The notes beneath the pieces are model-generated. The model searched no databases. It was not told the DNA's origin and was given only the letters and a program-made list of their open reading frames with translations. A stretch of DNA of 64,000 bases from CBDDIP01 sp965229005 (GTDB taxonomy: Bacteria; Actinomycetota; Acidimicrobiia; Acidimicrobiales; Ilumatobacteraceae), in the NCBI GenBank assembly GCA_965229005.1, contig CBDDIP010000001.1:1-64000 (forward strand), given 5' to 3'. Of the stretch, positions 41,387-51,004 are shown in pieces (the stretch's first letter is position 1; each line of letters begins with the position of its first letter). A program made the translations under genes and the position numbers.

Positions 41387-42769
41387 TCACGCCTGGTCGG
41401 CGAACCAGCTGCCGTGGAAGCCCTGCGGCACTCGCTGCGGCAGTGGGATCACGGCGACCGGGGCGGCACCCACGTCGTGGGCGTCGAGGATGACGAAGCT
41501 GCTGACGCCCGTGGCCATGTCGTGCACGTAGGTCATCAGGTGGCCCTCGTCCTCGCCGACGTGATCGCCGGCCGGCACGAACACCGGCTCTCCGGACATC
41601 ACGCCGGGACCGAAGTCGTGCACGGAGCGCTCGCCGCTGACGAGGTCGTACTTGACGATGTTCGTCGGGTCGTCCATGCCGTCGCGGCTACCGCTGCGCG
41701 GTGCGACCGCCCAACCGAAGCGGTTGGCCAGTCCGGTGCGCCGATCGTCCACGCGCGGGAACGCGTGCGACACGTCGTCGAGCTGCTGCTCGGTGACCCG
41801 TCCGGTGCGCATGTCGAACCGCCAGCGCCACAGGTAGCTCGGCTCGAACGACTCAGGTGAACCGCGCCACATCGAGGCGTGGCGGCCGGCGTCGAGATAG
41901 ACCACATCGCCGCCGTCGGAGCCCACCTCGTCCCACGCGTTCATGATGTGGAACACGTAGCACGGGTCGACGTCGAACCACACCGGCTGCTCGCCCTGAC
42001 GAGCGCGATCGCGGTGCAGCAGGCCGATGCGCGCGCCATAGGTGTCGCTCCAGGCGAACGGCATCGTGCCGCTCATCGCCAGCTCGAGGTCGAACACCAC
42101 CGGCAGGTCGAGGAAGATCGCGTAGTGCCGGCTGACGGCGAAGTCGTGCACCATCGTCGGACCGGGGACGTCGATCGCCTGGCTGTGCACGAGGTTCCCG
42201 GCCGCGTCGGCGACGTGGTACGTGACGTACGGCGCGCTGACCAGCTCGTAGCCGAAGAAGTGCATCTCGCCGGTTTCCGGGCACGTGTGCGGATGCGCCG
42301 TGAACGGCGTGTGCAAGCGACCACCGAAGTCGTAGGGGCCGAGCGTGTCCAGCTCCTCGGACACCTCGTTGGGGAAGCTGGCCTCCTCCAAGGCGAGGAT
42401 GCGGCCGGCGTGGCGGACGACGTGGGTGTTGGCGAGACCGACCGTGAGGTCGAACGTGCCGGTGCTCATGTCGAGCCGCTCGGCGCCGGCGAGCGCCTTC
42501 GTGCGCACCCACCGGTTGCGATACCACTCGGCCCGGCCATCGCGCAGGCGGATGCCGTGCAGCATCCCGTCGCCGGCGAACCAGTGCATCGTCGGCCCGT
42601 TCTGCGGGTTGGCGCCGTTGCGGAAGAAGCGCCCGCTCATGTGCTCGGGAATCGTGCCCTGCACCGGCAGGTCGAACGCGCCCACCTCGGTCATCACCGG
42701 CGCGTAGTTCCCGCGCATGTGGAACGGGAGCGTCCGGTCGGACGTGATCACATCGTCGACGGCTGTCAT
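41387..42769 (-). CDS. Carotenoid oxygenase family protein
   Basis: A 460-residue seven-bladed propeller enzyme with a non-haem iron held by four histidines, visible in TAHPHTCPETGE (about 160), TMVHDFAVS (about 207), YVFHIMNAWD (about 270) and the C-terminal GFHGSW. It cleaves double bonds of carotenoids, apocarotenoids or lignin-type stilbenes; the substrate is not clear. Start ATG 42769. It is followed by the M24 peptidase gene's region in the same direction, 22 bp apart. Confidence 0.93.
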   Translation of the reverse strand: MTAVDDVITSDRTLPFHMRGNYAPVMTEVGAFDLPVQGTIPEHMSGRFFRNGANPQNGPTMHWFAGDGMLHGIRLRDGRAEWYRNRWVRTKALAGAERLDMSTGTFDLTVGLANTHVVRHAGRILALEEASFPNEVSEELDTLGPYDFGGRLHTPFTAHPHTCPETGEMHFFGYELVSAPYVTYHVADAAGNLVHSQAIDVPGPTMVHDFAVSRHYAIFLDLPVVFDLELAMSGTMPFAWSDTYGARIGLLHRDRARQGEQPVWFDVDPCYVFHIMNAWDEVGSDGGDVVYLDAGRHASMWRGSPESFEPSYLWRWRFDMRTGRVTEQQLDDVSHAFPRVDDRRTGLANRFGWAVAPRSGSRDGMDDPTNIVKYDLVSGERSVHDFGPGVMSGEPVFVPAGDHVGEDEGHLMTYVHDMATGVSSFVILDAHDVGAAPVAVIPLPQRVPQGFHGSWFADQA

Positions 42770-42791
42770 GCGCGAAGTCTCGCGCAGCGCG

Positions 42792-43916
42792 TCACACGGT
42801 CAGCGAGACCAGCGCGTGGTCGGCGTGGTTCACCGACACCGGCCCGTCGACGGAGGCGACGACGATGTCCTCCAGGCGCATGCCCCACTTGCCCGGCACG
42901 TAGATCCCGGGCTCGACGCTGAACGCGTGACCCGGCTCGAGCGGCAGGGCGTTGCCCTCGACCATGTACGGGTCCTCGTGCTCCTCCATGCCGATGCCGT
43001 GGCCGGTGCGATGCACGAAGTACTCGCCGTAGCCGGCGGCGTCGATGATCCGACGAGCCGTGCGGTCGACCTCTTCGCATGGTGTGCCAACGGTGCCCGC
43101 GGCGACCGCGGCCTGCTGCGCCTCGTGCAGCACGGCATATGCGTCGGCGATGTCGCTCGGCACGTCACCGACGACGACGCAACGCGTGATGTCGCTGCAG
43201 TAGCCGTTCATCGTGCCGCCGAAGTCGCACAGCACGATCTCGCCATCGGCGATCACCCGATCGCCCGCGTGGTGATGCGGCGACGCTGCGTTGGCAGCCG
43301 AAGCGACGATGGCGAAGTTGACCTTCTGGTGGCCTTCGTCGATCAGCCGCGCCGAGATGTCGGCGCTGACCTGTGCCTCCGTGCGCCCGACGAGCGGGAT
43401 GTCGCCGGCGTGCAGCTGGGCGGCCACTCGGTCGGCCGCGGCACCTGCCGCAGCGAGCGCTGCGATCTCGGCATCGTCCTTGCGCATCCGCAGCGCGTTC
43501 ATCACCGCGACGGAGCGCACGTACGTGGTGCGATCGCTTCCCCAGTGCGCCAACAGGTCGACCAGGAACCGCGACCACATCGTGTCGCCCACCGCTGCGC
43601 GCGCCGGGCGCGGCACGAGCCCGGCAACGAGTGCGATCGGGTCGTCGGTCTCGTTCCACGGCAGGAGGCTGAACACACCCGGCTGGTCAGCGACGCGGGG
43701 CGCCTCGAGCCGAGGGATCACCATCGTCGCCTCGCCGTCCCGCGGCACGACGAGCATCGTCAGCCGCTCGAGCGGCATCGCCTCGTACCCGGTCAGGTAC
43801 GGGAGGTCACGACCGACCGAGAGCAGCAGCACGTCGACGTTCGCGTCCTCCATCGCGACCCGGGCGCGTCGGATGCGATCGACGTACGTGGCAGTGGAAG
43901 CAAGCGAGCCGGCCAT
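42792..43916 (-). CDS. M24-family Xaa-Pro-type metallopeptidase
   Basis: A 374-residue pita-bread-fold peptidase. Metal ligands are seen in order: Asp in LCDFGGTM, Asp in YCSDITR, His in RTGHGIGMEEHE, Glu in SVEPGIYV and Glu in RLEDIVV. The N-terminal creatinase-like domain is present. It probably removes N-terminal residues from Xaa-Pro peptides. ATG 43916 gives a standard N-terminus. Confidence 0.92.
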   Translation of the reverse strand: MAGSLASTATYVDRIRRARVAMEDANVDVLLLSVGRDLPYLTGYEAMPLERLTMLVVPRDGEATMVIPRLEAPRVADQPGVFSLLPWNETDDPIALVAGLVPRPARAAVGDTMWSRFLVDLLAHWGSDRTTYVRSVAVMNALRMRKDDAEIAALAAAGAAADRVAAQLHAGDIPLVGRTEAQVSADISARLIDEGHQKVNFAIVASAANAASPHHHAGDRVIADGEIVLCDFGGTMNGYCSDITRCVVVGDVPSDIADAYAVLHEAQQAAVAAGTVGTPCEEVDRTARRIIDAAGYGEYFVHRTGHGIGMEEHEDPYMVEGNALPLEPGHAFSVEPGIYVPGKWGMRLEDIVVASVDGPVSVNHADHALVSLTV

Positions 43917-43933
43917 GGACCCATTCTGCCCCG

Positions 43934-44806
43934 TCAGTGGTTGCTGGACACCGGGATCGAACCGAGCTTGCCGGACTGGTAGTCGTCGAACGCCTGGGCG
44001 ATCTCGGCGCGGGTGTTCATCACGAACGGGCCATAGCGGGCGATCGGCTCGCCGAGCGGCTCGCCGCCGAGCAGCAACACCTCGGCAGGTCCGTCGGCAG
44101 CGGTGACGCGAACAGCCCCACCACGGTGCTCGAGCACGACCATCTCGCCGTCGGTTGCCGTGCGGCCGTTGACCGACGCGGATCCACCGAACACGTGGAC
44201 GAGCGCGGTGTGACCGTCCTCGGCCTGCCACACGATCTCGTCACCCTGGGCGACCGAGACGTGGGCGTAGGTGACGGGGCTCGTGGTCTCGACCGGTCCC
44301 GTCGCACCGAGCACGGTGCCGGCGATGACGCGCGCCGTCGACCCGCCCGCGGTGTCGACCACCGTCAGCTCGTCCGGCCCGAAGCCTTGGTAGCGCGGCG
44401 GGATCATCTTCTGCGCGGCTCGCAGGTTGACCCACAGCTGGAAGCCGTGCGAGCGACCACCTGCGGACTGCAACTGGTCGGTGGGCATCTCACTGTGCAC
44501 GACGCCCGCGCCGGCCGTCATCCACTGCACGCCGCCGGGCACGATCACCCCGTGGCCGCCATTGCTGTCACGGTGCTCCATCGAGCCGGACAAGAGGTAC
44601 GTCACCGTCTCGAAGCCACGGTGCGGGTGGTCGGGGGCACCGATCGCGCCGCCCGGTTGGTACTCGACGGGACCCATCTCGTCGAGCAGGAGGAAGGGGT
44701 CGATCTGCTCCAGGCCGGCCACCGGGAACGGACGACGAACGATGAAACCGCCGCCCTCCTCCTGGCGCGTGCTGGACAGCACCCGAACAACGTCGCGATC
44801 AGTCAT
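43934..44806 (-). CDS. Pirin-family protein
   Basis: A 290-residue bicupin. The iron ligands match human pirin: His60 and His62 in DHPHRGFETVTY, His104 and Glu106 in VVHSEMPTD. Bacterial pirins may oxidise quercetin-like flavonoids or modulate metabolic enzymes; which applies is open. The promoter overlaps a perfect 14-bp palindrome of the same type as those between yceI and marR at 58.8 kb, so it is likely under a MarR-type repressor. Confidence 0.92.
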   Translation of the reverse strand: MTDRDVVRVLSSTRQEEGGGFIVRRPFPVAGLEQIDPFLLLDEMGPVEYQPGGAIGAPDHPHRGFETVTYLLSGSMEHRDSNGGHGVIVPGGVQWMTAGAGVVHSEMPTDQLQSAGGRSHGFQLWVNLRAAQKMIPPRYQGFGPDELTVVDTAGGSTARVIAGTVLGATGPVETTSPVTYAHVSVAQGDEIVWQAEDGHTALVHVFGGSASVNGRTATDGEMVVLEHRGGAVRVTAADGPAEVLLLGGEPLGEPIARYGPFVMNTRAEIAQAFDDYQSGKLGSIPVSSNH

Positions 44807-44812
44807 GAGAAC

Positions 44813-44842
44813 ACTGTACCGAGTAATAGTTGCGATCGCAAC
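44813..44842 (-). promoter_or_regulatory. Pirin promoter with MarR-type operator
   Basis: On the minus strand TTGCGA (44841-44836) and TACAGT (44818-44813) are spaced 17 bp and the -10 ends 6 nt before the ATG. The perfect palindrome GTTGCGATCGCAAC (44829-44842) covers the -35 element. The same TTGC-N4-GCAA core is found twice between yceI and marR. Confidence 0.6.
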
Positions 44843-44866
44843 GATATGCCCGCTGACCGGGAGAGT

Positions 44867-46267
44867 TCAGTCGCTGAGCGGTTCGTCCGGGGGGATGATG
44901 TTGGTACCGCCGCCGGAGCTCGTGCCGGGCGGGAAGATCTGGGTGACGGGCGGGCTGCACTGCACGCCGGCCAGCGACAGGTCCTGGCAGACGACGGCGC
45001 GAGCGATGCGCCACTTGCCGTCGATCAGCGTGGCAACGCCGAAGCGGCCGGTGAACGCACCCGACATCGTGGTGATGTCGTACTCGAACCACGCCTCGGT
45101 CGGGGTGGTGAAGACCAGGTCGTTCACGGTGTACACGGCGGACGCGGCGATGTCCTTCAGGCCACCGTTGCGCAGCTCCTCCACCGCCGCGTCGACGCCC
45201 GTGTTGTCGTCGAGCAGATCGTCCGGCTTGTCGTCCGGTGACATCGTCTGATCCCACAGGACGTCGAGCGTGTTGCGGATCTCCTGCTCGGCGGCGGACG
45301 GATCGTCCGGCTGGTCGCCGGGCGGCGGGAGCTCGGGCGGCGGCGGGTTGCAGCCGCGCTGCCACGCCGCATCGCCGGACTGCCCGAGCGCGGTCCAGTC
45401 CACGTTGCGGGCGCCGGTCTCACTGGTGACGGCCAGCACGAACTTGCCGTTCGGATCACCTGGGGTGGCCAATGCGACCCAGCCGTTGGCAGGGGTGGCC
45501 GAGTCGGTGGCGCCATCGGAGAAGGTGACCCCGACGTTGGTGATGTCGGCGGCGACCTGCAGCACGAGCACCCGGAAGGGCGTGCCTTCGGCAAGACCGC
45601 TGGAGAACAACGTCGGCGAGATGCCGTCACGTGGCTCCGCGTAGCGCTGGCCCTGGCTGGTGCCGACCGCTGTCTTGTAGAGCATGGTCACCCGGAAGCC
45701 GCCGCTCGGGTTGCACCATCCCGGCGCCACCCACCCCGGCTGCTGGCCGGGGATCGTCGGCATCGGGATCGGCATCGGCGCTGGAACGGGAGCGACCACG
45801 TTGGCGTCGACGGCAACCACACCCGCCGGCGCCGTCCCGGCGGCCGGCACTGCCTCGGTGGTCGCCTCGTCGACGATCACATCGGGCACCGCGATCCCAC
45901 CACCACCCTCGAAGAAGTTCGCCCAGTTGCCCGTGTCCTGCACGGTGATCGTGATGCCGCTCTCGGTCGCTCGCTGGTAGACGGTCTCGATCTTCGGGCC
46001 CGTGTAATCGCTGCCCCAGTCAGGGAAGCCGACCACCTGGATGACTGGCTTGCCCTCGACGTCCGGCACGGTGTCCGGAACCGGCGCCGTGTCGGCTGGC
46101 AGCGAATCGGTTGCGGCAGTCGTGTCATCGTCGCTGCCGCGCTGCCACAGCACCACTCCGACCACGGCGCCGGCGATCGCGACGAGCGCGGCGCCGACCA
46201 CGAGGAGCCGCCGGGAACGACGTGGCCGACCATCGACCTCGTCGGGATCGATGTCATCGATGCGCAT
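44867..46267 (-). CDS. Membrane-anchored extracytoplasmic protein of unknown function
   Basis: A 466-residue protein with a cytoplasmic acidic and basic N-terminus, one transmembrane segment at about 21-41 (LLVVGAALVAIAGAVVGVVL), a Pro/Ala/Thr-rich linker, then a long exported part. Late strands VVCQDLSLAGVQC and TSGAFTGRFGVATL-like features suggest a NTF2-like end near 380-440. Proline-rich at about 320-335. It lies 5 bp after lipB-lipA and is probably cotranscribed, though no functional link is evident. Confidence 0.72.
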   Translation of the reverse strand: MRIDDIDPDEVDGRPRRSRRLLVVGAALVAIAGAVVGVVLWQRGSDDDTTAATDSLPADTAPVPDTVPDVEGKPVIQVVGFPDWGSDYTGPKIETVYQRATESGITITVQDTGNWANFFEGGGGIAVPDVIVDEATTEAVPAAGTAPAGVVAVDANVVAPVPAPMPIPMPTIPGQQPGWVAPGWCNPSGGFRVTMLYKTAVGTSQGQRYAEPRDGISPTLFSSGLAEGTPFRVLVLQVAADITNVGVTFSDGATDSATPANGWVALATPGDPNGKFVLAVTSETGARNVDWTALGQSGDAAWQRGCNPPPPELPPPGDQPDDPSAAEQEIRNTLDVLWDQTMSPDDKPDDLLDDNTGVDAAVEELRNGGLKDIAASAVYTVNDLVFTTPTEAWFEYDITTMSGAFTGRFGVATLIDGKWRIARAVVCQDLSLAGVQCSPPVTQIFPPGTSSGGGTNIIPPDEPLSD

Positions 46268-46272
46268 GGCGC

Positions 46273-47985
46273 TTAGACGACGCTCAACGTCCGAACGGTT
46301 CCACGCAACTGGACCGGGGACGCCTGCACCGACGCTGCGTCCGCCGCCTGCTTGGCGTGGTAGCTGGATCGCGTGAGCGGGCTGGCCTCGACGTGGCTGA
46401 TGCCCAACGCCTCGCCGGCCTGCTTCCACCCGACGAACTCGGCGGGGTCGACCCATCGAGCGACCGGGAGGTGGTGCGAGGTGGGGCGGAGGTACTGGCC
46501 GATGGTGACGATGTCCGCCCCGATGCCGGCCAGGTCGGCGAGGCAACCGATGACGTCCTCAGAGGTCTCGCCCATGCCGACGATCAAGCCGGACTTGACG
46601 GTCAGGCCGGCCGCCTTCGCCCGCGCCAGCACCGACAGGCTGCGCGCGTACCCGGCCGATGGACGCACCGCCCGCTGCAGGCGGGCGACCGTCTCGATGT
46701 TGTGATTGAGCACGTCGGGGCGCACGTCGAACAGCAGCTGGAGCGAGGCGGCATCGCCCTTCGCATCGGAGATCAGCGTCTCGATGCGCGTCTGGGGGCA
46801 ACGCTCGCGGATCGCCTCGACGCATCGGGCAACGTGGGCCATTCCACCGTCGGACAGGTCGTCGCGGGCGACCATCGTCAGCACCGCGTGCGCCAGTCCC
46901 ATCGACGCGACCGCGTCGGCGACGCGCTGCGGCTCGTCGTCCAGCGGCAGCATCGGCTTCTGCGTGTCGACGAGGCAGAAGCCGCAGGCGCGGGTGCAGC
47001 GCTCGCCCAGCACCATGAACGTCGCCGTGCCGTCGGCCCAGCAGTCGCTGAGGTTCGGGCAACCGGCCTCTTCGCACACGGTGATCAACCCGTGGTCGCG
47101 CACCGTCTTCTTCAGCGCCAGCACCTCGGGCCCGTGCACCACCTTCGGTCGCAGCCACTCCGGCTTGCGCGAGCGGATGGCCAACCCGTCGGCGACGCCC
47201 GCTTGCTCCAGCCGACCGTACAGCCGAGTGGGCAGGCGAATCGCGACGCCGTGGTCCGCCGCGTCGCGCACCGGCTTGCCCGCGCCGAGGCCCCGCGAGA
47301 AGGCGGACAGGTCGTCGTGGCGGTGCTTCCAGGCCACGTCCTGTCGCTCCATCGCACCGCTCCCCCACGCGTTCGCGGCGTGACGGGCGACGATGTCGAC
47401 GACCTGTTGCAACGTGATGTCGATGCCCTCCTCGGCGAGCGAGGTGACGGGCTTGTCGGCGATGCCGCAGGGAACGATGTACTCGCGCATGTAGCGCATG
47501 TCCGGCGCGACGTTGAGGGCGAAGCCGTGCATCGTGCGACCTCGGCTGAGTCGCACCCCGATCGCACAGATCTTGCGCGGGTTCGGCGTGCTGACACCGA
47601 CCCACACGCCGGGGTACTCGTCGAGGCAACCGACGTCGGTGAGGCCGAGCTCCTGCAGCGTGCCGACGATGACCCGTTGGATCGCGCAGACGTGATCGCT
47701 GGCCTTCAACGAGTGCTGCAAGGTGACGATCGGGTAGCCGACGAGCTGGCCCGGGCCGTGATAGGTGACATCGCCACCGCGCTTGACCGACACCAGCTCG
47801 GCGTCCACCGACTGCGGGTCGACGAGCACGTTCACCGACAGGTCGGCGCGCGGGCCGTGGGTGAACACGTGCGGGTGCTCGAGCAGCAGCAGGTGCTGCT
47901 CGCGTCCGTGGGTGAACAGCGCCTCCTGCACCGCGAGCGCCTCGCGATACGGAACCGTGCCCAACCAGCGGACGCGCAGGCTCAT
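46273..47985 (-). CDS. lipB-lipA: LipB-LipA fusion: octanoyltransferase plus lipoyl synthase
   Basis: One uninterrupted 570-residue frame covers both enzymes of lipoate synthesis. LipB (about 1-215): KRGGDVTYHGPGQLVGYP, Lys138 in RKICAIG and acyl-accepting Cys173 in VPCGIADKP. LipA (about 272-570): auxiliary 4Fe-4S cysteines 304, 309 and 315 (CX4CX5C), radical-SAM cysteines 330, 334 and 337 (CX3CX2C), and the RSSYHAK ligand near 540. A 55-residue linker joins them. Octanoyl from ACP would be loaded on E2 and sulphurated by the same polypeptide. Follows sucB by 7 bp. Confidence 0.93.
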   Translation of the reverse strand: MSLRVRWLGTVPYREALAVQEALFTHGREQHLLLLEHPHVFTHGPRADLSVNVLVDPQSVDAELVSVKRGGDVTYHGPGQLVGYPIVTLQHSLKASDHVCAIQRVIVGTLQELGLTDVGCLDEYPGVWVGVSTPNPRKICAIGVRLSRGRTMHGFALNVAPDMRYMREYIVPCGIADKPVTSLAEEGIDITLQQVVDIVARHAANAWGSGAMERQDVAWKHRHDDLSAFSRGLGAGKPVRDAADHGVAIRLPTRLYGRLEQAGVADGLAIRSRKPEWLRPKVVHGPEVLALKKTVRDHGLITVCEEAGCPNLSDCWADGTATFMVLGERCTRACGFCLVDTQKPMLPLDDEPQRVADAVASMGLAHAVLTMVARDDLSDGGMAHVARCVEAIRERCPQTRIETLISDAKGDAASLQLLFDVRPDVLNHNIETVARLQRAVRPSAGYARSLSVLARAKAAGLTVKSGLIVGMGETSEDVIGCLADLAGIGADIVTIGQYLRPTSHHLPVARWVDPAEFVGWKQAGEALGISHVEASPLTRSSYHAKQAADAASVQASPVQLRGTVRTLSVV

Positions 47986-47992
47986 CGCGTCC

Positions 47993-49438
47993 TCACAGCT
48001 CCGCTGCCCAGTCGCGGGTCTCCAACACCTGCTTGACCTTGACGAGGAAGCCGGCCGCGTAGGCGCCGTCGAAGGCGCGGTGATCCCAGCTCATCGCCAG
48101 GTTGCCAACCGGGTGGATGACGATCGCCTCGCCGCCATCGGGGAGCGTGGCCACGACGGGCTTGCGCACGATGGCATCGGTGGAGAGGATCGCCACCTGC
48201 GGCTGGTTGATGATCGGCATCGTCAGCACGCTGCCGGCCGAGCCGTTGTTGGAGATGGTGAACGTGCCGCCGCTGATCTCGTCCGGGCTGAGCTTGCGAC
48301 TGCGGGCGCGACCGGCGAGGTCGTTGATCTCGCGGGCGATGGCGCGAAGTCGCTTGGCCTCGGCCGAGCGGACGACCGGGACGAGCAGACCCTCGAAGTC
48401 GAGGTCGACGGCGACGCCGATGTCGATGAAGTGGTGCACGATCAGCTCGTCGTCGGCGACGCTGGCGTTCAGGTTGGGGAACGCCTCGAGCGCCTCGACC
48501 ACGGCGCGGGTGATGAACGGCAGGTAGGTGAGGCTGAAGCCCTCGGCGTCCTTCCACTCGTTCTTGACCTTGTTGCGCGTGACGTCGACGTTGGCGAAGT
48601 CGACCTCGACCACGCTGAACGCGTGCGGGCTGACGCCCTTGCTCATCACCATGTGAGCACCGGTGAGCTTGCGGATCTTGCTCAGCTTGACCGACGAGTC
48701 GCGCTCGCCGGCAGCGACGATCGGCACCGGAGCCGGGCGGGGTGCCGCTGCGGGAGCCGGAGTCGGAGCCGGAGCGGCCGCGGGGGCAGCGGCCGGAGCC
48801 GGGGCCGCCGCGGGGGCTGGGGCGGGTGCCGGAGCCGAGGCGGCGGGTGCCGGGGCCGCGGCCGGGGCAGCGCCGGACTTGTCGATGTGATCGAGCACGT
48901 CGTCGCGTGTGATGCGGCCCCCGGGGCCGGTGCCGGTGAGGTCGTCGGGGTTGATGTTGTGCTCGTTGACGAGTCGGCGCACCACCGGCGACAGCAGCCG
49001 GTTGTCGCCGCCGCTCGCGGCGGGCTCGGCGTCGGCGGCGGGAGCAGGTGCCTCGGCAACCGGGGCAGGCGCCGGTGCAGGTGCCGGCTCGGGCTCCGGG
49101 GCGGGCGCCTCAGGCTCCACCGCGGCGGGTGCTTCCGGCTCCGGCGCGGGTGCTGCCTCGGGGGCGGGCGCCGGTGCGGGCTCGGCGGCAGCGGGTGCTG
49201 CATCGGCGGCGCCGACGACGGCGATGACGGCGCCGACGGGAACGGTGTCGCCCTCCTGCGCCCGGATCTCGGTGACGGTGCCCGACACGGGCGACGGCAC
49301 TTCGGTGTCCACCTTGTCGGTGCTCACCTCGAACAGCGGCTCGTCGGCGGCGATGGTGTCGCCGACCTTCTTGAACCAGCGCGTGATGGTGCCTTCGGTG
49401 ACGGTCTCGCCGAGCTGCGGCAGGGTGACATCGGCCAT
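47993..49438 (-). CDS. sucB: 2-oxoacid dehydrogenase E2 (dihydrolipoamide acyltransferase)
   Basis: A 481-residue E2. One lipoyl domain (1-76) carries the lipoylation Lys42 in STDKVD; a Pro/Ala/Glu linker leads to an E3-binding domain (LLSPVVRRLVNEHNI, about 147-185), a second Pro/Ala linker, and the catalytic domain with SWDHRAFDGAYAAGFL near the end. It fits the actinobacterial succinyl- or acetyl-transferase type; which acyl group cannot be told. E1 is not in the window. Placed between lpdA and the lipoate synthesis gene. Confidence 0.92.
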   Translation of the reverse strand: MADVTLPQLGETVTEGTITRWFKKVGDTIAADEPLFEVSTDKVDTEVPSPVSGTVTEIRAQEGDTVPVGAVIAVVGAADAAPAAAEPAPAPAPEAAPAPEPEAPAAVEPEAPAPEPEPAPAPAPAPVAEAPAPAADAEPAASGGDNRLLSPVVRRLVNEHNINPDDLTGTGPGGRITRDDVLDHIDKSGAAPAAAPAPAASAPAPAPAPAAAPAPAAAPAAAPAPTPAPAAAPRPAPVPIVAAGERDSSVKLSKIRKLTGAHMVMSKGVSPHAFSVVEVDFANVDVTRNKVKNEWKDAEGFSLTYLPFITRAVVEALEAFPNLNASVADDELIVHHFIDIGVAVDLDFEGLLVPVVRSAEAKRLRAIAREINDLAGRARSRKLSPDEISGGTFTISNNGSAGSVLTMPIINQPQVAILSTDAIVRKPVVATLPDGGEAIVIHPVGNLAMSWDHRAFDGAYAAGFLVKVKQVLETRDWAAEL

Positions 49439-49467
49439 GGTGGTGTTCTCTCCGTTGCGGTTTTCGG

Positions 49468-50886
49468 TCAGGCGTTCAGGCTGCGGCCCGTGAGGGACAA
49501 TACGGTTTCACCGAAGAGCTCGGTGAGGCTCGGGTGCGGCTGGATGAACTGGGCGACTTCGGCCACGCTGGCCTCCCAGTTGACGGCGAGGTAGCCGCCG
49601 CTCAGCTGCTCGGTCACCCACGGACCCACCATGTGCACGCCGATGATCTGGCCGGCGGTGCCGTCGGCCTGCTTCTTGGCGATCACCTTCACCAGACCGT
49701 CGAGCTCGCCGATGATCTGGGCGCGGCTGTTGGCGCGGAACTGGTGCTTGGCGACGACGACGTCGACACCGGCTTCGCGAGCGGCTTCCTCGCTGGGACC
49801 GACGAAGGCGACTTCGGGGTGGCAGTAGATCGCCCACGGCACCCGGGAGTAGTCGACCGGCATCGGGTCCTCGCCGAGGATGTGCTTGGTGACCAGGATC
49901 GCTTCCGCGTAGCCCACGTGCGCCAGCTGCGGCGTGTTGATCAGGTCGCCGATCGCGTAGACGCCGGGCTCGCTGGTGCGGCAGAACTGGTCGACCTCCA
50001 CGAAGCCGCGATCGGTGACCTTCACGCCGGTGCCTTGGAGGCCGAGCTGATCGGCGAACGGACGACGGCCGACGCTGACGATGACCGCGTCGGCGGCGAC
50101 GTCCTCGGTCGTGCCGTCTTCCTTCGAGATGTGCACGGTGGTGCCGCCACCGTCGTTGAGCGTGTGGCCGGTGACCTTCACGCCGGTGCGGATGTCGATG
50201 TTCTTCTTCTTGAAGCTGCGCACCACGACGTTGGCGACGTCGCCGTCCAGGCCGGGGAGGATCTTCGGCAGGCCCTCGAGGATGGTGACCTGCGAGCCCA
50301 TGTCGGCGAACGTGCTGGCGAACTCACAGCCGATCGCCCCGCCGCCGATGACCGCGACCTTGGCCGGCACCTGCTGCAGCTCGAAGACCTCGTCGCTCGT
50401 CATGATCGGACCACCGACCTCGAAGCCGGGGATCGTGCGCGGCACCGAGCCGGCGGCCAGCAGCACGCTCTTGCCGCGGATCACGGTGTCGCCCTCGGGG
50501 CCGCGCACGGTGACCGAGCGATCCGGCCCGAGCGAACCGACGCCGTTGATGATGGTGATCTTCTTCGACTTCATGAATCCGGTGAGGCTCTTGACGATGC
50601 CGTCGACGATCTTCTGCTTGCGGGCGTAGACGGTGGCGAAGTTGACCGACGGGTTGGCTGCACCCTCGATGCCGAACTCGGCGGCGTGAGCCACGTGGCG
50701 GAAGGCCGCGGCGCTCTCGAGGAACGACTTGGCGGGGATGCAGCCGACGTTCAGGCACGTGCCGCCCATCGGCCCCTTCTCGACGACCGCGACGTTGAGG
50801 CCGGCCGACGTCGCGTACAGCGCAGCGCCATAGCCACCGGGCCCACCACCGATGACGACCAGGTCGAATTCGGTGGCGGTGTCCAT
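49468..50886 (-). CDS. lpdA: Dihydrolipoyl dehydrogenase (E3)
   Basis: A 472-residue flavoprotein that re-oxidises dihydrolipoyl groups with NAD. It has the FAD motif VVIGGGPGGYGAA, the redox disulphide GGTCLNVGCIPAK (about 43-55), the NAD motif VIGGGAIGCEFAS, and the C-terminal catalytic IQPHPSLTELF. ATG 50886 has a Shine-Dalgarno (GAGGGG). It heads the operon lpdA-sucB-lipBA. Confidence 0.95.
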   Translation of the reverse strand: MDTATEFDLVVIGGGPGGYGAALYATSAGLNVAVVEKGPMGGTCLNVGCIPAKSFLESAAAFRHVAHAAEFGIEGAANPSVNFATVYARKQKIVDGIVKSLTGFMKSKKITIINGVGSLGPDRSVTVRGPEGDTVIRGKSVLLAAGSVPRTIPGFEVGGPIMTSDEVFELQQVPAKVAVIGGGAIGCEFASTFADMGSQVTILEGLPKILPGLDGDVANVVVRSFKKKNIDIRTGVKVTGHTLNDGGGTTVHISKEDGTTEDVAADAVIVSVGRRPFADQLGLQGTGVKVTDRGFVEVDQFCRTSEPGVYAIGDLINTPQLAHVGYAEAILVTKHILGEDPMPVDYSRVPWAIYCHPEVAFVGPSEEAAREAGVDVVVAKHQFRANSRAQIIGELDGLVKVIAKKQADGTAGQIIGVHMVGPWVTEQLSGGYLAVNWEASVAEVAQFIQPHPSLTELFGETVLSLTGRSLNA

Positions 50887-51004
50887 GGCTGTTCCCCTCG
50901 AGGATCTCATGTCGCCGGACGGCGGCATCGGCAACGGTAGCGGCAACGCGACACCCGCCAACCGTTACCCCCTGGTAGCGACTGGTGGTGGGCGCACCAG
51001 CCTG

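Noticed and set aside
46273..47985. LipB-LipA fusion as two genes joined by an error
   Set aside because: The linker keeps normal codon bias for over 50 codons, with no stop, and both domains are whole, so a chance frame join is unlikely; kept as a finding with a test stated.
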